Shown here in pieces: positions 55,861 through 64,000 of a DNA stretch of 64,000 nucleotides. Under the pieces are notes generated by a model. The model did not search any database and had not been told where the DNA came from. It saw only the letters and a list, made by a program, of their open reading frames with translations. This stretch comes from Actinernus sp. WN-2022 (Eukaryota; Cnidaria; Anthozoa; Actiniaria; Actinernidae): positions 97,195,321 through 97,259,320 of the forward strand of contig JAOWCC010001634.1 of the NCBI GenBank assembly GCA_030867875.1, written 5' to 3'. A program made the position numbers and the translations under genes. Numbering within the stretch: the stretch's first letter is position 1; every line of letters begins with the position of its first letter.

Positions 55861-55985
55861 AGGCCCGATTCGAACGTCGAACATTTCATGCGCCGAACCT
55901 CTAATTAGATCAAACGGAGCCGCCTAATTACTTTTTGTTTTAACTGCGATCGGCGCATGAAAAGTTCGACGTTTGAATAGGGCCT
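55861..55985. mobile_element. 125-bp MITE
   Basis: AGGCCCGATTCGAACGTCGA at the left and the inverse TCGACGTTTGAATAGGGCCT at the right; pairing continues through TCATGCGCCGA. Non-coding. Confidence 0.85.
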
Positions 55986-56020
55986 AAAATACCTTTCAAG
56001 ATTGTTGACACAATAGCTTA

Positions 56021-56181
56021 TATTACAGCGGCGTCTACGAATAGTAGATTCAGCGGTATTGACCCGAACGCCTCACTTCGATGTAATGAAACGCTATTCA
56101 ATCTACTATTCAAACTGCAAACTGCTTGTGTCATTCGGGTCAATACCGCTGACACTTCCATTCGTTGACGCCGCTGTAATA
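56021..56181. mobile_element. 161-bp MITE
   Basis: TATTACAGCGGCGTC at the left pairs with GACGCCGCTGTAATA at the right. Inside, GCGGTATTGACCCGAA pairs with TTCGGGTCAATACCGC. Non-coding. Confidence 0.88.
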
Positions 56182-56245
56182 TCAGCTATTCTCTCGAACA
56201 AAAAAGTGTAACTGGCGTTCGCCTTAATAACTTCTTAAAACAGAA

Positions 56246-56455
56246 ATACTTGAACTCTTATCGAGTAATATGAAGAAACTGAAGCATGCACCTGGCACCC
56301 TGGCATTCAAGCAATACTTGAACTCTTATCCAGTAATATGAAGGAACTGAAGCATGCACCTGGCACTCAAGTAATACTGGAACTCTTATCCAGTAATATG
56401 AAGAAACTGAAGCATGCACCTGGCACATGTCAATACAAGATAAGCCTGGTATTCA
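56246..56455 (+). repeat. 60-67-bp tandem repeat, 3 copies
   Basis: AATACTTGAACTCTTATC recurs at 56,246, 56,313 and 56,373, each followed by AATATGAAGAAACTGAAGC or a close variant. The first unit is longer by one CCTGGCA-type insertion. Confidence 0.85.
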
Positions 56456-56614
56456 AGTATCTACAACTATAAAACACGTGCAATCCTTCCAATAAATACA
56501 CATCTAATAAATACAGGTTTGCAACCACAGCCTTGGGAAAATACATTACATAAATATTCAACCTCGTTGAGCGCGTGAAGGAAATGATAATCCATGATAC
56601 GTTAATGTGCTTCA

Positions 56615-57187
56615 CAAGGTTATTTTTGTGATAAGTACAGGACTGCTATTGTGGCGCAATGTGCTGCCATGCAGTTTAGACCCCTCAGAATACCAGGCTG
56701 TTGTGTCGGGAGACAAACCTCTAATCTTTCTCGAAATAACACAACAGGTTCTTTCACGTCCCCCTCGTATAGAATAGAAGAGGAAGGAGAAAGGCGGTCC
56801 GAGATTCGACCGCTGACCTCCCACACTCTAGACCGGGCTCTACCAACTGAGCTTACCAGTGAACCCCTGAACTCCCGCACTCTAGACCGGGCTCTACCAA
56901 CTGAGCTAACCAGTGAACCCCTGACCTCCCACACTCTAGACCGGGCTCTACCAACTGAGCTAACCAGTGAACCCCTGACCTCCCACACTCTAGACCGGGC
57001 TCTACCAACTGAGCTAACCAGTGAACCCCTGAACTCCCGCACTCTAGACCGGGCTCTACCAACTGAGCTAACCAGTGAACCCCTGACCTCCCACACTCTA
57101 GACCGTGCTCTACCAACTGAGCTAACCAGTGAGCCCCTGACCTCCCGCACTCTAGACCGGGCTCTACCAACTGAGCTAACCAGTGAA
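56615..57187 (-). mobile_element. SINE with a 7-fold tandem tRNA-promoter head
   Basis: On the minus strand, seven 54-bp units (57,187 to 56,815) each contain the A box GGTTAGCTCAGTTGGTAGAG followed by CCCGGTCTAGAGTG and GGGAGGTCAGGGGTTCACTGG. Only after the last unit is there a better B box (GGTCGAATCTCG, about 56,800-56,811), followed by a SINE body (GGGGGACGTGAAAGAACCTG) to about 56,615. Since 54 is a multiple of three, both strands stay open over the array; those frames are artefacts. Confidence 0.85.
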
Positions 57188-57535
57188 GTGATGAGTGTAT
57201 TGTAGTGGCTTGTTAAAATACCAGTGAGTGTATTTTACTGGCTTGTTTTTAACATTTAGCCTACTGCGAATTTATGAAGGATTTGTCGTTTTTCGCGCGC
57301 AAAGGATTGTGGGTAAAAGTCTAAGCGGCCATCTTTGTCTGTATGGAAGGATTAAGCCACAATAGGCCGTCGCCATCAGATTTTATGTCCAAGGCGTCAT
57401 GCACCTTGGGTACATTTCTGTGACGTGTTATTTCATGTTTAGTAACATGCAAAGCACTTATTATTCATTTTAGTCACAATCTCGATTCTCATTGGCGGAG
57501 AGTTACGTGCGATTTTATGATAGCGGCGTGCGTAA
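57188..57535. other. Intergenic, no gene seen
   Basis: No recognised feature except the start of a repeat shared with 21.1 kb (CACGCGCATGCG). Confidence 0.4.
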
Positions 57536-57539
57536 ACAA

Positions 57540-57830
57540 TCGCAAAGCGTCACGCGCATGCGCTTTTGATGAGCCCAGAGCGCGTGCCAGGTTCCCGCCG
57601 AAACTAAAAGGCGCTTTTAATTTTAAGCACGTATTTGAAATGTTTCGCGAAAAACAAGAAAACTACTTTAAAGCTAAGCCTAAAACTTTAACAGCTTGGA
57701 GTTTTCTTAATTTGTAATTCAGTTTACTAAGTTATAAAATTATTTATTAAAAACGTTTAAGCCCTCTCAAACTTGTATTTGAAACCAGAGCCTTCGTTCT
57801 TTCGGCCAGCGGAGCATAACGTTTTGGCAT
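57540..57830 (+). repeat. Dispersed repeat shared with 21.16-21.49 kb
   Basis: AAAGCTAAGCCTAAAACTTT, TGGAGTTTTCTTAATTTG and CCAGCGGAGCATAACGTTTT match the core of the 21.1-21.6 kb element in the same orientation, about 80-85% alike by eye. Confidence 0.7.
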
Positions 57831-58085
57831 GCAGTGCGATGCTGGTGGCGAGCCCACCGTTCCTTACTTGAATTAATACGAGAGAATATGACGTGACTGT
57901 AACCACGAAACATCCATTTTGCTATTCGGAAGGAAGAGTTGGAAGCGTTCTCCCCCTCGTCGTTAACGTTAAAATACAATAAAAATCATTCGGGCATTCA
58001 GCTGCTATTTCAAACAGTTGACAAAAAATATCTTCCTTGGTTATAAACCTTATGCTATAAACCCAAGGAATGATCAATTAAAAAC

Positions 58086-58559
58086 CTTAAAGTATATATC
58101 AGGTGAAATTATTTTTATCAATAATATCGATTCTGTATTAAGTGAATAGTTGAATAGTAAAATATTTCTTAATATTAGTTTTGCGTCTATGAGTTATAGA
58201 GGTTTCTATTTCCAATATGCTAATGATGTGACGTAAATGTGACGTAAATTCGTGAATTTACTTTCATATCTTTTTCCTTGTGAATGAAACTGTTTCCTGA
58301 TTTTGACAAAATATTTGGTAAAATCAGATTATAGGCTTCAAATATAACAGATGTTTACAAAAGGTCATTTATCTCTACCAGTATGTTTTTGTATAATAAA
58401 TGACGACCGGTTACGTCACTGGTTGAATATATTATAAATATAACCCCTATAAGTCATGGATGCAACACTCAAATCGATAAATATTCTACTATTCAACTAT
58501 TCACTTGTGTAGAATCGATTTTAATGATAAAAAATGTTTGACCTGATACACACTTTAAA
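58086..58559. mobile_element. MITE, same family as 54.77-55.10 kb
   Basis: TTAAAGTATATATCAGGT at the left pairs with the inverse ending CACTTTAA at about 58,559. The arms contain ATCGATTCT..AGTGAATAGTTGAATAGT in opposite orientations, and GTGACGTAA near the centre. Confidence 0.8.
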
Positions 58560-59234
58560 GCGCCTACAAGCCCAATTTTGTTGTCATTAACATCGATTCT
58601 ACATCAAGTGAATAGTTGAATAGTCAAATATTTCTTCATTAGAGTATTGCATCTGAGTTATAAAGGTTTATATTTCGTAAGTACTATCAGGGTCCGAAAT
58701 TAACTTTTTCACGTGGGCGCCATCTGGCGACTATCTAATTTTTTTAGTCGCCAAAAGACCAATTGTGGTCGCCACATTTCAAGTTTCAAGCGACACGCAA
58801 CATTTGCTGGACATTGTGAAGATTTTAGGTAAGTTGCCAGCTGGCGACTAGACTTGAAATTTTGGTCAGCAACACTCACAATTTAGTCGCATTTGGCGCC
58901 AAATAGGGCGCAATTTCGGACCCTGACTAATGACATGAAACAGGGAATTTCTGACATTCCTTTATCCTTGTGAATGGAACTATTTTGATTTAGACAACAT
59001 ATTTGGTAAAATCACTGATATAAGATTCAAATGTAACATGGATGTTTAGAAAAGGTCATTTGTCTCTCCAGCACGTTTTTGTATAATAAATAATGCTTTT
59101 TTACGTTATATCTTTAGCATACCTTTATAACTCATAGACGCAACACTCGAATCAAGATATATTTTACTATTCAACTATTTACTTGATGTAGAATCGTTTT
59201 TAATGATAACAAATGTGGCCTCATATGCACTTTA
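58554..59234. mobile_element. MITE, same family, sharing its edge with the previous copy
   Basis: Starts in the TTAAAG of the preceding element and ends CATATGCACTTTAA at 59,234. The arms contain ATTCTACATCAAGTGAATAG and its inverse (ACTTGATGTAGAATCG). It is interrupted by 58,688-58,925. Confidence 0.78.
58688..58925. mobile_element. Nested TIR element CAGGGTCCGAAATT
   Basis: Starts CAGGGTCCGAAATTAA and ends with the inverse AATTTCGGACCCTG. Inner segments (TGGCGACTA; TAGTCGCCA) are also inverted. It sits inside the 58,554-59,234 MITE and is therefore younger. The target duplication is not clear (ACTAT and ACTAA). Confidence 0.82.
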
Positions 59235-59997
59235 ATCAAAACAAACTATCCATTCTCAGAAATTCATATTCCCTGACGGTTGGAGAACAGTGTGTTCTGT
59301 TTGTTCTGAGCCATCGTCATCGTCATCGTCGTCGCCGTCTTTCCTCTTCTGTGCATCGGAAACAAGCTTCTCCATTAGGTACCTCTTGTCTCGTCCCTCC
59401 TGTGAATGCCATAGTAAAACAAATACGTTACCAGGGAATGAGGAATTTGACCTATATAATTAGGTTCTGCATCGCAGGATGCCTTCACCTCTCAGAACCT
59501 TGCATTTTATTGGACCCCATTTGGACTGCACTGACAAAGAATTCCATTGTATTACGGTTTGTATTGTTTCAGGGTAGGCTATTGTTTGGATAGCCAGTAC
59601 TATTCTAGGTTCCGAGGAGGTGAAGGCCGCCCCCCGCATCGAGATGATGAAATTCTAAGAGTTTCCCGGTGTGAAAAAAACAAAAACCCAGGACACTGAA
59701 CTCCGAGATTTCACGACAAAAAGTAACAACCCCTATAATTGTATGCCATGTAGTTTTACGTTAACCTAATATGTATATACAATTCCAAGAGTAGACGGAG
59801 AAAAAAAGAACTTTCCAGGTGTTTCCAGCCCGGGAAAAAAAGGAGTATTGCGAACCCTGTATATTATACTCTGTCAGTACACTCTCGAAATCATCAAAAA
59901 CGCCGAAATTTCACAATCAATCGGATGTCCGTTATTTTAAGGAAACCTCGACTGAAAAGCAATGTTTGCTCACAAATGCTCCTTTTGGATACCTCAA
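59235..59997. other. Intergenic, no gene seen
   Basis: A CATCGTCATCGTCATCGTCG microsatellite lies at 59,312-59,335. The 126-codon plus frame at 59,213-59,593 has no domain. Confidence 0.4.
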
Positions 59998-60228
59998 TCT
60001 ATTGCTGTGTTTGTCATGGATATCTAAATCTAATGCTGTGTTTGTCATGGATATCTAAATCTGATACTGTTTGTCATGGATATCTAAATCTAATACTGTG
60101 TCATGGATATCTAAATCTAATGCTGTGTTTGTCATGGATATCTAAATATAATGCTGTGTTTGTCATGGATATCTAAATCTATTGCCGTGTTTGTCATGGA
60201 TATCTAAATATATTGCTGTGTTTGTCTC
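59998..60228 (+). repeat. 31-bp tandem array, about 8 copies
   Basis: Units of TCTATTGCTGTGTTTGTCAT plus GGATATCTAAA. Two units carry short deletions. Confidence 0.88.
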
Positions 60229-60375
60229 CTGTAAATTGTACACTAGATGTTAGTTATGAACCGATTTTCCTGTCCTTAAAACATTTGAATTTCCCGCGCA
60301 CCGCCATCTTGGATATTACAACAAAAGAGCTATTGTTTCTGTAGGTATCCAGAAGTTTATTCGGCCAGTCAATGG

Positions 60376-60566
60376 ACCGGTTTAGCTTGACCATTTGTTG
60401 TCCCAAATGATATCATATGACAGCTCTCCACAGGATTCAGTGCTTTGTTTCCGAGATCTACAAATTTATACATTACCTCTTTGGGATACAGAAAAACAAA
60501 AGATATTACTCGTGGGAAACGTCAGGTGACCTGAATTGGGACAACAAATGTACAAGCTAAATCGGT
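60376..60566. mobile_element. 191-bp MITE
   Basis: ACCGGTTTAGCTTGACCATT at the left pairs with the inverse ending AAGCTAAATCGGT at the right; the pairing includes TTTGTTGTCCCAA and TTGGGACAACAAA. Confidence 0.78.
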
Positions 60567-60751
60567 GACTGCTGTTCGCGTCACGTTTTGCCGTCATCTG
60601 TGCAACGTTTTAATACTTTACCAGCACAAAGAGGAACTCTACTAGTTTTACAGAGTTTTGTTGCCTAACGAAAGAATACCATAACATAACAGTTTCGTAA
60701 GACAGAAATTAAGAGATTTCTGACCGACGCCATTATTGTAATCTTTGGTAC

Positions 60752-60961
60752 AACTGGCCTCACTCTGATACAATTCAGCCATGTTTTCAAAAAAGGAGCC
60801 TTAGAATGTAAGACCCGTTTTGTAAAAAACATGGCTGATCTTGTGTGCCTTTAGCTTTAAAAGCCAGTAACTCGTGTTTTTGCCGTTTTCTTGAAAGGGC
60901 AAATGACAGTTTAAGACTTTTCTGGCCTTTCTATCCCATAATTGATCTCTAGGTATTTTAT

Positions 60962-60992
<31 letters not shown>

Positions 60993-61752
60993 GGGGGGGG
61001 TGAGGGGTGTGGAGGACTAGTTCAAACATTTTCGCGAATAACGAACTTTACCTGGCGAATGGCGCAACGATTTGCTTTGTGGAAGACGTATATTTTCCAG
61101 TAGGTCTGAGAAAAAACGGCATTTTTGGCTATAGAGAATTGGGAAACCACCGAAAATGACCGAACATGGCGTTTTTGTGGCATTTTTGTTGGAACATCGT
61201 GAAAAATGGTGATTTTTCAACTTAAGAAATTATGGGATAAATCTCATACAAGTAAATTATGGGATAGAAAGGCCAGAAAAGTCTTAAACTGTCATCTGCC
61301 CTTTGATCAAAACGTTGAAAAGTGAGTTACTGGCTTTTAAAGGCAACAGGTACACATTAATTTACTTGTGTAACTTAAACTTCAAAGTGGCACCATTTCT
61401 CGAGGTTTCAATCGATTTCAATGCCCTGCACGGTAAAACAACCTTCGTTTAATGTTATTTCATATGGGCATTGATAATGGCTACTCATTTCGATCAGAAA
61501 TAGCCGAAAATACGTTTTTTTCTAACCTAGCTCTAACCTCGAGGTCTCAACTAAAGAAATTATGGGATCAATCTCACACAAGTAAATTATGGGATAGAAA
61601 GGCTAGAAAAGTCTTAAACTGTCATTTGCCCTTTCAAGAAAACGGCAAAAACACGAGTTACTGGCATTTAAAGCTAAAGGCACACAAGATCAGCCATGTT
61701 TTCACAAAAGGAACCTAAGACCCCCTTTTGTGAAACCATGGCTGAATTGCTA
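60752..61752. mobile_element. Long inverted repeat, about 170-195-bp arms
   Basis: 60,752-60,948 and 61,583-61,752 are inverted copies (GGCAAATGACAGTTTAAGAC with GTCTTAAACTGTCATTTGCC). A partial third copy lies at 61,255-61,345. Each arm contains a small hairpin of CAGCCATGTTTTC with its inverse. A TG run followed by a poly-G tract (60,962-61,000) lies within. Confidence 0.75.
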
Positions 61753-61756
61753 CCAG

Positions 61757-62080
61757 ACTTCTTACCACGTGGGCATGAGGTATGAATAAGGTACATGGCA
61801 GACTGTGTTGTATGACAGAAACTAAGACATTTCTGACCGACTCCATTATTGTAATCTTTGGTATAACTGGCCTCACTCTGATACCAGTTACAAGACTTCT
61901 TACCACGCGGGCATGAGATATGAATAAGGTACATGGCAGACTGTGTTGTATGACAGAAACTAAGACATTTCTGACCGACTCCATTATTGTAATCTTTGGT
62001 ATAACTGGCCTCACTCTGATACCAGTTACTAGACTTCTTACCACGCGGGCATGAGATATGAATAAGGTACATGCTTTCTA
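61757..62080. repeat. 138-bp tandem repeat, 2.4 copies
   Basis: ACTTCTTACCACG recurs at 61,757, 61,895 and 62,033. The unit includes TGACAGAAACTAAGACATTT and CTGGCCTCACTCTGATACC; the latter also occurs once at 60,747. The minus-strand frames of 109 and 137 codons are repeat artefacts (138 is 46 codons). Confidence 0.9.
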
Positions 62081-62815
62081 GGTACACTGGAGGAAATGAT
62101 GAAGGATGGAAAAGATTCGAGTGGATGGAAAATACTGCTCTTCAGAGAAATTTACAGCAACTTGAAATATATGTTCACTGTAACCAATTCAAGTTTCTAG
62201 AATAAAGTTTTGTAATCCACTTTAATCTTCGCCATCCTCTATCAAAAAAGTTGGTATTTCTCTTATATCTCAGGGTGATATTTGTGTAGTTTTGCTTTAA
62301 ACAAACTTAAAAGGTTCTGTTTAAAACTGCTGGTCTTACCAAGACTAGCTGATCCTTCAACATCTCAATCATTTGCACATGGACTTTGATCATTGATCGG
62401 AAATAGTAGATGAGCAGACTGGTGGGAATAAGATTATGATGAAGAGATTAGTTTATACATGCAACATTTTTCTGCAACTTGTTTGGAAACACAGACAAAG
62501 AATTAATATGTGAGACTAAATTCCTCCCCTCCCCCCAATAAAAGACAACAACAAAAAACATCAATCTCATCAGAACATAAAGAGTAATTCTGGAGAGTTT
62601 CTTGAACCAATAATGTCAGGGGCAATAGTCTTTAACAGTCCAGGCTGGCATTTTCAAGTGCCGTCCTAATTCCTTGAATGGTAACCGATAACCAACAATT
62701 TTACTACAAGCTCGAGCTTTCTATCGGCTGATACAGCCATAGTCTAATGCAGCGACTACACAAGCGATTTTGATGCAATGCACTGGTGATGCGACTTTCT
62801 GAAAACCTGTTGCAC
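62081..62815. other. Intergenic with a dispersed repeat
   Basis: 62,098-62,250 resembles 1,585-1,715. No gene was seen. Confidence 0.4.
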
Positions 62816-62816
62816 C

Positions 62817-63085
62817 GGGAGCCGGGGTGGCGCAGTGGCTCAGCGCTTCGCCTCTCACCTCTGTGGCCCAGGTTCGATTCCTGTTCGTGGCGCCATATGT
62901 GGGTTAAGTTTGTTGGTAATTCCGCCCTTGCTCCGAGTGTTTGTCTCCAGGTTCTCCTCCCTCCACAAAAACAAACACGCTACATTCCAATTCGATCTGT
63001 TGATTAGCCGGGTCCTGGCTTTATTAGCCCCTATGGTTGTTCAGTCAGGTCTCGTTAGAAATTCAGTGGGTTTTCTCCCAGTGCG
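62817..63085 (+). mobile_element. tRNA-derived SINE, near full length
   Basis: The A box GGTGGCGCAGTGGCTCAGCG and B box GGTTCGATTCC (62,871-62,881) are followed by a body with GTGGGTTAAGTTTGTTGGT and GTTCTCCTCCCTCCAC and a tail with AGCCGGGTCCTGGC and GTTAGAAATTCAGTGGG. The head would not make a full tRNA acceptor stem. The family also supplies the tail at 51.9 kb. Confidence 0.82.
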
Positions 63086-63089
63086 CGGT

Positions 63090-63685
63090 AGTGAAAACTT
63101 GGGTGACAAATGTTGCCTCGATTTCGTACTTGCCCCTTATTGGCTAGCCGAGATACGCTATCGTCGCGTCACAGGTACGAAAAAAAGTTTAGAGCGGCTA
63201 TACGTGTAGCAACTCCGTACCGTTTGTTGATAAAATACACCTCAGCCAATTTTTGGGCATTCTTTCCCGGGATTTTTCGCATCGCCTGTGCAAGCGACTA
63301 CGCGTGCAGTTTTCACCCGCGGGCCGGGAACGGTGGCGGCTAGATTACATCCGACAAAAGTTCGAATTGCAGTGCACTGCACTATTTTCTCGATGTACAT
63401 GTTATATATTTCTAGGGTACAAACTAAAGCGGCACTTAGAAATTTAGGCGAACAAGCACGCTTCCCTCAACTAAATAAAAAAAATATCGAACCGAAACCC
63501 TAACCCATCTATTAACCGTCACTATCCCTTACGCCACGAGGGATTTGTTGTCAACCACCGCTATTTTAGAACTTTTATACTGCATGCTGTTTGATTAGCA
63601 GGCGTTACTTCATTAGACACTAGTTCCTGCTGTCAATGAAGTATTTTAGTACAGTGCATTTTGGGATTGCGTCCTTCTGGCGGAT
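63090..63685. other. Intergenic, no gene seen
   Basis: Short plus frames here have no domain. Confidence 0.4.
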
Positions 63686-63687
63686 GG

Positions 63688-63978
63688 AATAGGCCCTTTA
63701 CAGCTAACAGTCACGTGCTGATATAATACTTCATTAACGAATGAATTGAGCTCGTGTTCCCCATGGGAAAGACGTTGCCATGGATGTCGGAGAGCAAGCT
63801 TTCTTTAAAATCGCTGTTTTTGAAAGATCGACAATCGATTGGAGGTGGAAAATAGCATTTACAAATAGGTTTTGCTAACATCAATACCGATCTTGTACAA
63901 GGCATTTAAATGAATTAAGTGAGATATTTTTTGCTCTCCAGTACAACCACGTGATGTGTTCGCTGCAAAGGGCCTATT
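63688..63978. mobile_element. MITE with AATAGGCCCTTT ends
   Basis: AATAGGCCCTTTACAGC at the left pairs with GCTGCAAAGGGCCTATT at the right; CACGTG stands inside each end. 291 bp, non-coding. Confidence 0.8.
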
Positions 63979-64000
63979 TAGCCCTGACCACTGGGAACGC

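Noticed and set aside
56815..57187. Seven tRNA genes
   Set aside because: Only the A-box half is present in each unit; no anticodon arm, acceptor stem or proper B box, so they are SINE heads.
56620..57205. 176-184-codon frames on both strands
   Set aside because: Produced by the 54-bp tRNA-head array.
59213..59593. 126-codon plus frame as host gene
   Set aside because: No domain, crosses a MITE end and a CAT/CGT microsatellite, no splice signals that I trust.
61674..62087. 137-codon and 109-codon minus frames
   Set aside because: Explained by the 138-bp tandem repeat.

Overview
The window looks like a repeat-rich stretch of an anthozoan (stony-coral-like) nuclear genome. It is AT-rich, full of short inverted-repeat elements, and carries tRNA-derived SINEs, a KIAA1958-like tyrosine recombinase with an intron, a Ty3/gypsy relic of the aquatic-invertebrate type, and poly-G/poly-C tracts inside repeat families. 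The species assignment is inference. I see no convincing complete single-copy host gene; nearly every long open frame is a transposon remnant, a virus-like gene or a tandem-repeat artefact.

Layout. 0-9 kb: inverted-repeat elements and four tandem arrays (78-bp, 20-bp, 41-bp units), a weak membrane-anchor-type ORF at 2.4 kb and a reverse-strand SINE at 8.9 kb. 9.2-13.7 kb: a broken Ty3/gypsy element (zinc knuckle, DSGA protease motif, RT, RNase H/integrase parts) with a LINE 3' end inserted in it; the block sits between inverted copies of a roughly 250-bp repeat. 14.3-15.5 kb: a 1,140-bp element with 434-bp terminal inverted repeats and 9-bp target duplications, carrying a RecQ-type helicase exon in both arms. 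18.7-19.8 kb: a 46-bp satellite bounded by terminal inverted repeats. 26-30 kb: a foldback-like structure whose arms end in 12-bp tandem arrays, one arm hit by an hAT-like MITE. 30-40 kb: more MITEs, a perfect 73-bp-arm palindrome, a PIF/Harbinger-type element and a pogo/Tigger-like end.

40.2-49.9 kb is the most distinctive part: a GC-rich, compact, virus-like block with adintovirus/Polinton-like small structural genes on the plus strand and at least five minus-strand genes, most with their own TATA box 40-70 bp upstream. Most genes are broken by frameshifts, stops or a transposon insertion, while two (41,180-41,977 and 48,858-49,268) are open. A KIAA1958/Crypton-type tyrosine recombinase, interrupted by a 4-bp duplication, lies between the two halves. 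No polymerase B, DDE integrase, packaging ATPase or hexon gene was seen, so this is a partial or rearranged endogenous element.

50-64 kb: a second element with 9-bp target duplications, several MITEs (some nested), a 7-fold tandem array of a SINE tRNA promoter head, more minisatellites and a full-length tRNA-derived SINE. Much of the sequence is therefore a record of successive insertions, and several can be ordered in time by nesting.
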